Part shown: positions 8,125-16,282 of the stretch, piece after piece
Layout: the number at the start of each line of letters is the position of its first letter
Position numbering within the stretch: position 1 is the first letter of the stretch
Origin: Bacillota bacterium
GTDB lineage: Bacteria; Bacillota; Clostridia; Acetivibrionales; DSM-1351
Assembly: GCA_023433945.1 (NCBI GenBank)
Contig: JAEYTP010000048.1
Location: forward strand, 1 to 54,444
Reading direction: 5' to 3'
Length of the DNA: 54,444 nucleotides
Translations under genes and position numbers: made by a program
The notes under the pieces: generated by a model
Seen by the model: only the letters and a program-made list of their open reading frames with translations
What the model was told of the DNA's origin: nothing
Database searches by the model: none

Positions 8125-9204
8125 ATGTTTGACAAGTTGCAAGTAGCAGAAGACAGATATGAAGAAATAAGTCACAAGCTTAGTGACCCTGATATAACTA
8201 GCAATCAGGACGAATATAAAAAATTGATGAAGGAGTACTCCGAGCTTGAAGAAATTGTTCAAAAATTCAGAGAGTACAAGAAGGTTACAAAGGACGTAGA
8301 AGAAGCTAGAGAGATGTTGGATGAGACTCTTGAAAAAGATTTTCGTGAACTTGTTCAGATGGAGTTTGAAGAAGCACAGGAAAAACTCGAGGCTATCAAG
8401 AAGCAACTCAAGATTTTACTTATTCCAAAGGACCCAAATGATGACAAGAACGTTATTGTTGAAATCCGAGGAGGAGCCGGTGGTGAAGAGGCTGCTCTTT
8501 TTGCTGGGGTACTATTTAGGGCATATACCAAATACGCTGAAAAGCATCGCTGGAAGTATGAAATAATGGATTCAAACCCAACCGAACTAGGTGGTTTCAA
8601 GGAAGTAGTGTTTTCTATAGAGGGTAAGGGAGCTTATTCAAGGCTCAAGTTTGAAAGCGGAGTGCATAGAGTGCAGAGAGTACCTTCCACTGAATCAAGT
8701 GGTAGAATTCATACATCAACCATAACTGTTGCAGTTCTCCCAGAGGTTGAAGAGGTGGATGTAGATATCAATCCAAATGACCTGAGAATAGATACCTATA
8801 GAGCCAGCGGCGCAGGTGGACAGCACATCAACAAAACAGATTCGGCTATAAGAATTACCCATTTACCGACAGGACTGGTTGTTGCATGTCAGGATGAACG
8901 TTCACAGCACAAAAACAAAGACCGTGCAATGAAGATATTGAGATCAAAGCTTTACGAAATGGCTCAACAAGCCCAATTCAATGAGGTTGCACAGGAAAGA
9001 AAGAGTCAGGTGGGTACAGGAGACAGAAGTGAAAGAATTAGAACTTATAACTACCCTCAGGGCAGAGTAACTGATCATAGAATAGGACTTACTCTTTACA
9101 AGCTTGACCAGGTTGTAGAGGGAGAACTGGATGAATTCATAGACGCACTCATAACCACTGATCAATCAGAGAGATTAGGAAGTGGTGGAGATGATGAGGA
9201 TTAA
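8125..9204 (+). CDS. prfA: Peptide chain release factor 1
   Basis: RF1 (359 aa) recognises UAA and UAG and hydrolyses peptidyl-tRNA. The GGQ catalytic motif is in SGAGGQHINKTDSAIR, and the domain-2 family signature RVQRVPSTESSGRIHTST is present. Length is normal and the start follows GAGGTG. In many Firmicutes prmC, which methylates this GGQ glutamine, follows prfA. Here the next gene is a ZIP transporter and prmC is not in the window. Confidence 0.97.
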   Translation: MFDKLQVAEDRYEEISHKLSDPDITSNQDEYKKLMKEYSELEEIVQKFREYKKVTKDVEEAREMLDETLEKDFRELVQMEFEEAQEKLEAIKKQLKILLIPKDPNDDKNVIVEIRGGAGGEEAALFAGVLFRAYTKYAEKHRWKYEIMDSNPTELGGFKEVVFSIEGKGAYSRLKFESGVHRVQRVPSTESSGRIHTSTITVAVLPEVEEVDVDINPNDLRIDTYRASGAGGQHINKTDSAIRITHLPTGLVVACQDERSQHKNKDRAMKILRSKLYEMAQQAQFNEVAQERKSQVGTGDRSERIRTYNYPQGRVTDHRIGLTLYKLDQVVEGELDEFIDALITTDQSERLGSGGDDED

Positions 9205-9235
9205 TTTTCAACATTGATGAGGGTTAATTCGGAAT

Positions 9236-9350
9236 AAAGGCTTTGTCTAGTGAGATTATTAACTATATTTTATAAAGGCTTTGTTTAGAGAAAGTATTAG
9301 CTATACCTTGTTAAGGGCTTTATTTGGGGAGAATATTAACCAGACCTTCT
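9236..9350. repeat. Three degenerate 38-39 bp tandem copies after prfA
   Basis: Copies start at 9236, 9274 and 9313, each beginning AAAGGCTTTGT (or AAGGGCTTTAT) and containing a TATTAACTAT-like segment. They fill most of the prfA to ZIP spacer. The unit is unrelated to the 26-bp array at 4201. Confidence 0.75.
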
Positions 9351-9437
9351 GAATAAGTATATAACAGTGCAATCACAATAGTTTTCTTACGGATGATTAT
9401 TTATCGCACATTGTTGGGACTATTTGGAGGGATAAAA

Positions 9438-10181
9438 TTGAACGATATACTAACAACATCTATTATAGGCTTGATATCAGGCATTACCGGGACAGGTATT
9501 GGCGGATTGATAGCCTTTTTTGTGAATAAAAACATTAGTAATAGACTTCTGGGATTTATTCTGGAGTTTTCTGCGGGCCTTATGACCTCTGTCATATTTT
9601 TTGAACTAATGCCTGAAGCCTTTAAAATAGCAGGAACCAATTTGACAATGATTGGGGTTGCCATTGGAATCTTAGTAATATTTTTTATGGATGATGTAGT
9701 TAAGAATATAGATTTTGTAAAAGATACAAAGGGTAACAAAAATCTCTTGAGAGCAGGGATATTAGTATCTATTGGGCTAGCACTTCATAACTTCCCCGAG
9801 GGTTTTGCTGTTGGGTCGGGTTTTGAGGCTTCAGTAAAGCTTGGCGTTACGCTGACTGCTATTATTGTCATCCATGATGTGCCTGAAGGGATAGCTATGG
9901 CACTACCAATGAAGCTTGGAGGTTTCTCTGCAAAAAAGGCATTTACTCTGACGATTCTATCAGGAGTACCAATGGGCATTGGTGCATTGATAGGTGCGGC
10001 ATTAGGAAGTATATCAGAACAGTTTGTAGGCATCTGTCTGGGCTTTGCGGCGGGGGCTATGCTGTATGTGGTTTTTGGGGAGCTTATCCCTGAATCAAAG
10101 AGAATTTATCTCGGGAGAATGTCCTCGGTTGGAAACATAATGGGGATAATATGTGGTATAATAGTAACATTGATTGGTTGA
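9438..10181 (+). CDS. ZIP family metal transporter
   Basis: A 247-aa inner-membrane divalent metal permease (zinc or related ions) of the ZIP/ZupT type. About eight hydrophobic segments are visible. The two histidine-bearing metal-path helices are clear: LHNFPEGFAVGSGF and IHDVPEGIAMALP. TTG at 9438 follows TGGAGGG and is preferred over the upstream in-frame ATG (9393), which lacks a good site. The gene occupies the slot between prfA and the Sua5 gene where Bacillus carries the manganese exporter gene mntP. The ion and direction are not determinable. Confidence 0.92.
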   Translation: MNDILTTSIIGLISGITGTGIGGLIAFFVNKNISNRLLGFILEFSAGLMTSVIFFELMPEAFKIAGTNLTMIGVAIGILVIFFMDDVVKNIDFVKDTKGNKNLLRAGILVSIGLALHNFPEGFAVGSGFEASVKLGVTLTAIIVIHDVPEGIAMALPMKLGGFSAKKAFTLTILSGVPMGIGALIGAALGSISEQFVGICLGFAAGAMLYVVFGELIPESKRIYLGRMSSVGNIMGIICGIIVTLIG

Positions 10182-10208
10182 ACGTAGTTCTAGAAAGGAT
10201 GGCCACTT

Positions 10209-11273
10209 TTGAGTACTAAAGTAATAGAGATATTTGAAGATAATATAGATTTGGACAAGCTGGCTGAACCGGCACATGCTTTGGCAGAGGGCAAGCTTGT
10301 TGCTTTTCCGACCGAAACGGTTTATGGACTGGGTGCAAATGCTTTGGATACCAAAGCAGTACAAAAAATCTATGAAGCAAAGGGACGTCCATCGGATAAT
10401 CCTTTGATTGTACATATCGCTAAAAAGGACAGCTTGGCGATGTTGGTAAGTGAAGTCCCCACAAAGGCAAAGCTACTTATGGACGCTTTTTGGCCGGGAC
10501 CGTTGACTTTGGTATTTAAGAAGAGCGCATTCGTTCCTATGAGTATTACTGCTGGGCTAGATACCGTTGCAGTGAGGATGCCGGAGCACCCAATTGCACT
10601 TGAGCTTATCAGGTTGGCGGGTATTCCCGTTGCAGCACCCTCTGCAAATGTCTCAGGCAAGCCTAGCCCTACAGAGGCAAAGCATGTCTTGGAGGACCTT
10701 GATGGTAAAATAGAATATGTAGTTAGCGGAGGGAAAAGCAGGGTGGGCTTAGAGTCCACTGTTTTAGATATTACTTCTGATATCCCGGTGTTACTAAGGC
10801 CGGGGGGGATAACTCCTGATCAATTGCAGGCAGTAGTGGGCGAGATTCAGATTGACAAAACAATTTTGGGTAAAATAGATGAGGACAATGTACCAAGAGC
10901 GCCTGGAATGAAGTATAAACACTATGCTCCTAAGGCAGAGGTTACAATTGTTGAAGGAAAGGACCCTCTAGAACAGGCCATCAATATTCTTAATCTAGCC
11001 GGTGAAAGCAGAAGACAGGGGCGCAAGGTAGGTATTTGCGCTACAAGCCAGACAGTTGGCAATTACAGAGAGTATATTACACTCTCGATGGGTGATAGAG
11101 AAAAACCTGAAAGTATTGCATCCAATCTATTCTCTATACTAAGGGAGTTTGATTCACTTGGGGTGGATATGATATATGCCGAGGCAGTTGATAACAGCGG
11201 AGTTGGACTGGCTATAATGAATAGGATGATAAAGGCTGCCGGTTATAATGTATTCAAGATAAAACATGAGTAA
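10209..11273 (+). CDS. ywlC: L-threonylcarbamoyladenylate synthase (Sua5/YwlC)
   Basis: This enzyme makes threonylcarbamoyl-AMP from threonine, bicarbonate and ATP for the t6A modification of ANN-decoding tRNAs. It is the two-domain Sua5 form (354 aa): an N-terminal YrdC fold (FPTETVYGLGANA, GRPSDNPLIVHI, FWPGPLTLVF, AAPSANVSGKPSPT) to about residue 215, a linker with PRAPGMKYKHYAPKA, and a C-terminal Sua5 domain. The start is TTG after AAAGGA. It sits 28 bp after the ZIP gene and 17 bp before the phosphatase, the ywlC-ywlE order of Bacillus. Confidence 0.96.
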   Translation: MSTKVIEIFEDNIDLDKLAEPAHALAEGKLVAFPTETVYGLGANALDTKAVQKIYEAKGRPSDNPLIVHIAKKDSLAMLVSEVPTKAKLLMDAFWPGPLTLVFKKSAFVPMSITAGLDTVAVRMPEHPIALELIRLAGIPVAAPSANVSGKPSPTEAKHVLEDLDGKIEYVVSGGKSRVGLESTVLDITSDIPVLLRPGGITPDQLQAVVGEIQIDKTILGKIDEDNVPRAPGMKYKHYAPKAEVTIVEGKDPLEQAINILNLAGESRRQGRKVGICATSQTVGNYREYITLSMGDREKPESIASNLFSILREFDSLGVDMIYAEAVDNSGVGLAIMNRMIKAAGYNVFKIKHE

Positions 11274-11290
11274 AATCTGGGAGATGTGGA

Positions 11291-11776
11291 ATGGATAAAA
11301 AAGTCACGTTTATTTGTACTGGAAATACTTGTAGAAGTTGTATGGCAGAAGGTATTTTCAGAGCAGCTATTAAAAAGAACAATGAATTGTCAGCATTTTC
11401 AACTATTTCAAGAGGTATATTTGCTTATGACGGTGATGTAGCGTCACCCCACTCTGTAAATGCATTAAAGGAACTCTGGGGTATTGACATTTCACTTCAC
11501 TCTTCAAAGATGATTCATGAGGAGGATATCATGTCCTCGTATCTTATTCTTACCATGACAAGGCAGCATAGGAACTCTCTCAAAAACCATTATCCAGAAT
11601 TTTGTGACAGGATATTTACACTAAAGGAGTATGCTTATGGATACTCAGAAGCAGATGGAGCTAAGCTGGATATCATAGACCCATATGGAATGCCCTATAC
11701 CGACTATGAGAAGTGTGCTCATGAGATATTTGATTGTGTTGAAGCCTTAATAAAAAGACTTCAAAAAAAGTTTTAA
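11291..11776 (+). CDS. Low-molecular-weight protein (arginine/tyrosine) phosphatase
   Basis: A 161-aa phosphatase with the N-terminal P-loop CTGNTCRS (nucleophile Cys, catalytic Arg) and the C-terminal acid motif IIDPYGMPYTDYEKC. Threonine at the third loop position (CTGNT) is the feature linked to phosphoarginine specificity in Bacillus YwlE, so this is probably a YwlE-type arginine phosphatase (inference). It directly follows ywlC as in Bacillus. Confidence 0.93.
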   Translation: MDKKVTFICTGNTCRSCMAEGIFRAAIKKNNELSAFSTISRGIFAYDGDVASPHSVNALKELWGIDISLHSSKMIHEEDIMSSYLILTMTRQHRNSLKNHYPEFCDRIFTLKEYAYGYSEADGAKLDIIDPYGMPYTDYEKCAHEIFDCVEALIKRLQKKF

Positions 11777-11790
11777 AATTGTAGTTTATT

Positions 11791-11819
11791 TTGACATAAA
11801 AAGTATTATGCTATAAAAT
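11791..11819 (+). promoter_or_regulatory. Sigma-A type promoter upstream of rpiB
   Basis: TTGACA (11791-11796), 17-nt spacer, TAAAAT (11814-11819). It could drive rpiB, upp and the dCMP deaminase gene. Confidence 0.7.
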
Positions 11820-11855
11820 AGTTAGGGAAATAATGTACTGTATTTGGAGGATCAT

Positions 11856-12299
11856 ATGATAGCTATTGGAAGTGATCATGCAGGATATAAACTAAAGGCT
11901 CAGATAGTTGAGTTTTTAGAAAGTAAGGGTTTAGAGGTAAAGGATTTTGGAACTAATGGACCCGAATCAGTAGATTACCCTGATTTCGGACAGGCAGTAG
12001 CTAAAGCTGTCAGCAGCGGAGAGTGTGAAAAGGGAATAGTTATATGCGGCTCAGGTATTGGTATTTCAATTGCTGCAAACAAGGTACCTGGAGTACGTGC
12101 GGCTTTGTGTACAGATAGTCTCATGGCTAAGCTTTCTAGACTGCATAACAATGCCAATGTTCTAGCACTCGGTGAAAGAATAATTGGACCCGATTTAGCA
12201 ATGGATATAGTAGAGGCTTGGATTACAACTGATTTTTCAGGGGACAATAGGCATAGCTGTAGAATTCAGAAGATTACTAATATTGAAAAAAATTTATAA
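11856..12299 (+). CDS. rpiB: Ribose-5-phosphate isomerase B
   Basis: RpiB (147 aa) interconverts ribose-5-phosphate and ribulose-5-phosphate. It shows the N-terminal IGSDHAGYKLK and the active-site cysteine loop ICGSGIGISIAANK, with NVLALGERIIG near the C-terminus. ATG at 11856 follows GGAGG (11846-11850) by five bases; an upstream in-frame TTG overlaps that site and is rejected. upp starts 15 bp after the stop, giving a sugar-phosphate/nucleotide salvage group. Confidence 0.96.
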   Translation: MIAIGSDHAGYKLKAQIVEFLESKGLEVKDFGTNGPESVDYPDFGQAVAKAVSSGECEKGIVICGSGIGISIAANKVPGVRAALCTDSLMAKLSRLHNNANVLALGERIIGPDLAMDIVEAWITTDFSGDNRHSCRIQKITNIEKNL

Positions 12300-12313
12300 A
12301 GTGAGGTATTATC

Positions 12314-12943
12314 ATGCAGAATGTATTTGTTTTTGACCACCCATTAATTCAGCACAAGGTATCTTTGTTGAGAGACAAAAATACCAATACCAAGGAATTT
12401 AGAGAGTTGGTATCTGAAATTGCAATGTTGATGGGATATGAAGTAACTAGAAATCTACCTTTAAAGGAAGTTGAGATTGAAACGCCGATTGGTATAGCTA
12501 AGACAAATATAATTTCAGGTAAAAAGCTCGGTATTGTTCCAATACTAAGAGCAGGACTCGGAATGGTTGACGGAATGCTAAAACTTGTGCCAATGGCAAA
12601 GGTTGGCCATATCGGTTTATATAGAGATCCGGAAACTCTTCAGCCTGTTGAATATTACTGTAAGCTACCTGTTGATGCTCAGGAAAGAGAAATTGTTGTT
12701 GTTGATCCAATGCTTGCAACTGGTGGTTCAGCATCTGCTGCTATTCAGTTTATCAAGGACAGAGGCGTAAAGAACATTAAGCTCATGTGCTTGATAGCTG
12801 CTAAGAAGGGTATAGAAAGAATGACAAATGACCATCCTGATGTTGAAATTTATTGTGCAGCAGTGGATGAAGTATTAAATGATCATGCTTATATTGTTCC
12901 AGGCTTAGGCGATGCAGGAGATAGACTCTTTGGAACTAAGTAA
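12314..12943 (+). CDS. upp: Uracil phosphoribosyltransferase
   Basis: Upp (209 aa) converts uracil and PRPP to UMP. The PRPP-binding loop VVVDPMLATGGSASAAI, the N-terminal VFDHPLIQHKVSLLRD and the uracil-site region AYIVPGLGDAGDRLFGTK are intact. It lies between rpiB and a dCMP deaminase gene, consistent with pyrimidine salvage. In several Firmicutes upp is near mnaA and atpI, as here. Confidence 0.98.
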   Translation: MQNVFVFDHPLIQHKVSLLRDKNTNTKEFRELVSEIAMLMGYEVTRNLPLKEVEIETPIGIAKTNIISGKKLGIVPILRAGLGMVDGMLKLVPMAKVGHIGLYRDPETLQPVEYYCKLPVDAQEREIVVVDPMLATGGSASAAIQFIKDRGVKNIKLMCLIAAKKGIERMTNDHPDVEIYCAAVDEVLNDHAYIVPGLGDAGDRLFGTK

Positions 12944-12978
12944 AAATAAAATTGTTAGTTATGTGGGGGTAATTTAAT

Positions 12979-13416
12979 ATGAGACCTACTTGGGATGAGT
13001 ATTTTATGGAGATAGTAGAGCTTATCAAGACGCGGTCCACCTGCATGAGACGTCAGGTTGGAGCGATAATAGTCAAAGATAAGAGAATACTGGCAACTGG
13101 CTATAATGGTGCACCTACGGGTTGCAAGCATTGTGAAGAGGTCGGATGTCTTCGAGCGCAGATGAACATTCCATCAGGTCAGCGCCATGAGTTGTGTAGA
13201 GCTATTCACGCAGAACAAAACGCAATTGTTCAGGCTGCTTTTAGTGGAACAAGTGTTGAAGGCGGAACAGTTTATGTAACCTGCCAGCCGTGTGTTCTTT
13301 GTGCAAAGTTATGTATTAATGCAGGCATAAAAAGAATAGTTTTTAAGGGTGATTATCCAGACGAGCTTTCTATGGCATTATTAAATGAAGCTCAAATAGA
13401 AGTAGTAAAAATATAA
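12979..13416 (+). CDS. comEB: dCMP/cytidine deaminase family protein (ComEB-like)
   Basis: A 145-aa zinc deaminase. Motifs are HAEQNAIVQAA (zinc His and catalytic Glu) and CQPCVLCAKLC (two zinc cysteines). Extra Cys/His residues upstream (CKHCEEVGCLRAQ, RHELCRAIHAE) match the dCMP deaminase/ComEB type, which makes dUMP for thymidylate synthesis. It follows upp by 35 bp. A terminator follows immediately. Confidence 0.93.
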   Translation: MRPTWDEYFMEIVELIKTRSTCMRRQVGAIIVKDKRILATGYNGAPTGCKHCEEVGCLRAQMNIPSGQRHELCRAIHAEQNAIVQAAFSGTSVEGGTVYVTCQPCVLCAKLCINAGIKRIVFKGDYPDELSMALLNEAQIEVVKI

Positions 13417-13419
13417 TGG

Positions 13420-13448
13420 ACAGAGGGGGCGTAAACCTCCTCTGTTTT
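13420..13448 (+). terminator. Terminator hairpin after comEB
   Basis: CAGAGGGGGC and CCTCCTCTG form a G/C-rich stem around GTAAA, followed by TTTT. It lies between the dCMP deaminase stop and the next start at 13467, so the tagO-mnaA gene is either read-through or separately promoted. Confidence 0.75.
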
Positions 13449-13466
13449 CAGTAAGAAGGTGTTTAA

Positions 13467-15755
13467 GTGTCCAGTGTTTACGAATATTTTATTTCTTTTA
13501 CGCTTGCATTTATAGTAGCTTTTTCAGCCACGCCAATTGTAAAAAGCCTAGCCTTTAGGGTGGGTGCTATTGATGTTCCTAAAGATGAGCGTAGAATGCA
13601 TAAAGAACCTATAGCCAGACTGGGTGGGATAGCAATAATTGCTGGGTTCTTTATTTCAATACTTTTTAGCCTGGTAAGTTCAGAATTATTACACTCAACA
13701 ACCGCGATTGTATTTGATAGTCAGTTTTTAGGACTTATAGTGGGCGCAGGAATAATTGCTGCATTGGGTGTAATTGATGACATAAAGGCACTAAGTGCAA
13801 AAATCAAGTTTCCTATTCAGATAATAGCAGCCATAATTGTTGCAGTTTCTGGAACAAGGATAGAGTTTATTACAAATCCATTTTCGGAGGTAGGTATATC
13901 CTTCTTCCCGACATGGCTTTCTTATTTAATTACGATATTTTGGATTGTAGGTATTACAAATGCAATTAATCTTATAGATGGCCTTGATGGGTTGGCAGCA
14001 GGAGTGTCCTCAATTGCATCTATGTCACTATTTTTTGTATCTGTAATGCGAGCTGACCCTGATATTCACACCGCTGTCCTTGCAGCAATATTGACGGGTG
14101 CTTCACTTGGCTTTCTTCCATATAATTTTAATCCCGCTAAAATATTTATGGGGGATACGGGAGCAACATTCCTAGGATTTGTATTAGGAACAATTTCTAT
14201 TCAGGGTACTTACAAGGCATATACTGCAATAGCTATTGCGGTACCACTTTTAGTACTTGCGCTCCCACTGTTTGATACTATATTTGCTATATTGAGAAGA
14301 CTTGCAAGTGGTAAATCAATAATGGAGGCAGATAGGGGTCATTTGCATCATAGGCTTGTTGATATGGGCCTTTCTCAGCGACAATCGGTAGGGCTGATAT
14401 ATGTAGCTAGTGCTGCACTTGGATTGTGTGCGGTTGTGCTGGATTACAAGGGGCCTTTGAGTGCAATTATACTTGTAATAGGTGTAGCAATTTTTGTAAT
14501 TGGCGGCTCAATTTATATGAGTGAGATGAATAATGCAAACAAGGCTAGGGAGGTTCATCATATTGAGAATCCTACTAGGCTTGCTGCTATAGGAGGAAGA
14601 AGTTTGGAAAGATTAAAGGTTATGACCATTTTTGGAACAAGACCAGATGCTGTTAAGATGGCTCCATTGGTAAAGGAATTAGAAAAAAATGCAAAAATAG
14701 ATTCTGTTGTATGTGTTACGGCACAGCATAGGGAAATGTTGGACCAGGTACTTGATATATTTGAAATCAAGCCGACGCATGATCTGAATATTATGCAGAG
14801 CAGACAAACTCTCACCGGTATAACAACTAGGGCTTTGGAAGGCTTGGAAAAGGTAATGGAGGATGAGAAGCCTGATATTGTACTGGTACATGGTGATACC
14901 ACAACCTGTTTTGTAGGAAGTCTGGCAGCATTTTATAGGCAAATAGCGGTAGGGCATGTTGAAGCAGGGCTCAGAACATTTGATAAATACTCTCCATTCC
15001 CGGAAGAAATGAATAGAAAGCTTACCGGTGCGATGGCAGATATTCATTTTGCACCAACGCCTACAAACAAGGATAACCTCCTAAAAGAGGGTGTAAATAC
15101 TGATGCGATTTATATCACAGGTAATACTGTAAATGATGCTCTCAAAACTACAGTAAAGATGGATTACACATTTAACTGTGAACAGTTAAGAGGCATTGAC
15201 TTCAACAAAAAACGTGTTATTGCCGTAACTGCTCATAGAAGAGAGAACTTGGGAGAACCTCTCAAGAATATATGTAGAGCACTTGCTGCAATAGTGGACA
15301 AGTATGAGGATGTAGAGATTGTGTATACCGTACACCTTAATCCCGCTGTTCAGGAAACTGCAAAAGAAATACTGGGTAACAAGAATAGAGTTCACCTTAT
15401 ACCGCCTTTGGATGTACAGGATATGCATAACTTGATGGCGCGTTCTTATATGATAATGACTGATTCAGGCGGAATTCAAGAGGAGGCACCAACACTTGGG
15501 AAACCTGTGCTGGTCCTCAGAAAAGAAACAGAACGCCCAGAGGCAGTGAAAGCAGGTACTGTGAGACTTGCTGGTATTGTTGAAGAAGAGATAGTAGAAC
15601 ACGCTCAGAACCTTTTAGACAATACAGAAGAATATGAAAAGATGTCACATGCTGTTAATCCTTATGGGGATGGACATGCATCTGAAAGAATAGTAAAAGC
15701 CTTGCTCTATCACTTCGGAATAACCGATGAAAAACCGGAAGAGTTTAAAGCGTGA
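13467..15755 (+). CDS. Fused undecaprenyl-P GlcNAc-1-P transferase (TagO/WecA) and UDP-GlcNAc 2-epimerase (MnaA/WecB)
   Basis: A 762-aa two-enzyme fusion. Residues 1 to about 345 are a polytopic MraY/WecA/TagO transferase with GVIDDIKALSAKIKF, INLIDGLDGLAAG, NPAKIFMGDTGATFLG and DRGHLHHRLVDMGLS. It links GlcNAc-1-P to undecaprenyl phosphate. After a short linker, residues 380-762 are a full-length non-hydrolysing UDP-GlcNAc 2-epimerase (MTIFGTRPDAVKMAPL, VTAQHREMLDQVL, HVEAGLRT, VTAHRRENLG, TDSGGIQEEAP), which makes UDP-ManNAc. Together they give the first lipid intermediate and the second sugar donor for a wall teichoic acid or similar linkage unit. GTG start after AAGGTG. A perfect internal Shine-Dalgarno precedes the epimerase part. 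The stop codon lies inside a REP palindrome. Confidence 0.95.
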   Translation: MSSVYEYFISFTLAFIVAFSATPIVKSLAFRVGAIDVPKDERRMHKEPIARLGGIAIIAGFFISILFSLVSSELLHSTTAIVFDSQFLGLIVGAGIIAALGVIDDIKALSAKIKFPIQIIAAIIVAVSGTRIEFITNPFSEVGISFFPTWLSYLITIFWIVGITNAINLIDGLDGLAAGVSSIASMSLFFVSVMRADPDIHTAVLAAILTGASLGFLPYNFNPAKIFMGDTGATFLGFVLGTISIQGTYKAYTAIAIAVPLLVLALPLFDTIFAILRRLASGKSIMEADRGHLHHRLVDMGLSQRQSVGLIYVASAALGLCAVVLDYKGPLSAIILVIGVAIFVIGGSIYMSEMNNANKAREVHHIENPTRLAAIGGRSLERLKVMTIFGTRPDAVKMAPLVKELEKNAKIDSVVCVTAQHREMLDQVLDIFEIKPTHDLNIMQSRQTLTGITTRALEGLEKVMEDEKPDIVLVHGDTTTCFVGSLAAFYRQIAVGHVEAGLRTFDKYSPFPEEMNRKLTGAMADIHFAPTPTNKDNLLKEGVNTDAIYITGNTVNDALKTTVKMDYTFNCEQLRGIDFNKKRVIAVTAHRRENLGEPLKNICRALAAIVDKYEDVEIVYTVHLNPAVQETAKEILGNKNRVHLIPPLDVQDMHNLMARSYMIMTDSGGIQEEAPTLGKPVLVLRKETERPEAVKAGTVRLAGIVEEEIVEHAQNLLDNTEEYEKMSHAVNPYGDGHASERIVKALLYHFGITDEKPEEFKA
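14591..14606 (+). promoter_or_regulatory. Internal ribosome binding site and TTG start at the TagO-MnaA junction
   Basis: AGGAGG (14591-14596), a 7-nt spacer and an in-frame TTG (14604-14606) lie exactly where a stand-alone MnaA would begin, giving a 383-aa product starting MERLKVMTIFGTRP. An ATG at 14622 is a further in-frame option. The SD also encodes part of the linker (GGRS). Confidence 0.6.
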
Positions 15756-15867
15756 GTCAGAGGGGACGGTTCTTAATTGACTCACTCGGCAGTCAGTAAA
15801 TGAGTCGATAAGTCAGAGGGGACGGTTCTTAATTGACTCACTCAGCAGTCAGTAAATAAGTCGATAA
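15752..15867. repeat. Two tandem REP-like palindromes, left side of RAYT
   Basis: A 56-bp unit occurs twice (15756-15811 and 15812-15867) with few differences. The first copy is a palindrome GTGAGTC (15752-15758) / GACTCAC (15779-15785) enclosing the conserved core GGGGACGGTT (15762-15771). The second core is at 15818-15827. The TGA stop of the preceding gene (15753-15755) is inside the first palindrome arm. Confidence 0.9.
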
Positions 15868-15886
15868 TGATTATTAAACATAATAT

Positions 15887-15922
15887 AAAAAGCTCACTTG
15901 GAATAACCCAAGTGAGCTTTTT
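15887..15922. terminator. Bidirectional terminator
   Basis: AAAAAGCTCACTTGG pairs with CCAAGTGAGCTTTTT around a short AATAAC loop. The A-run and T-run make it usable in both directions. It ends the tagO-mnaA transcript and shields the RAYT. Confidence 0.92.
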
Positions 15923-16089
15923 ATATTGAGTGATTCAGTAGACTTGATTACACGATTGAGTGATTTGTTGAACTAACATGGAAAGATTCCTTACTTTCGG
16001 ATGTATATAGGTAGAGGAGTCTATCGTATTTAATAGATTACTAAATTTTTTGAAAAGCATTTGTAATGGTATGACACTTCAGGTTGATA

Positions 16090-16118
16090 TTGTGAAAAAG
16101 TATGTAATACGATATAAT
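16090..16118 (+). promoter_or_regulatory. Candidate promoter of the RAYT gene
   Basis: TTGTGA (16090-16095), 17-nt spacer, consensus TATAAT (16113-16118), 165 bp before the start codon. Confidence 0.5.
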
Positions 16119-16145
16119 GTAAATTACTACCAAGCAATTCTGCGG

Positions 16146-16257
16146 AGAGCCAATAGGAGTCAGTGGTAACTGTTCCATATCGACTCAAATAAAAATGAGT
16201 GATAAGTAACCGTCCCCAATTTGAAGGAAGCTTCCCCAATACGACTCTCCTGGCTCT
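16146..16257. repeat. Nested inverted repeats with REP core just upstream of RAYT
   Basis: An outer imperfect inverted repeat pairs AGAGCCA...GGAGTC (16146-16160) with GACTC...TGGCTCT (16243-16257). Inside are ACTCA/TGAGT (16183-16187, 16196-16200) and an inverted REP core AACCGTCCCC (16208-16217). The whole can fold as a large cruciform or leader structure. Confidence 0.65.
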
Positions 16258-16282
16258 ATCAAATCCACAAGGGGATGATATT

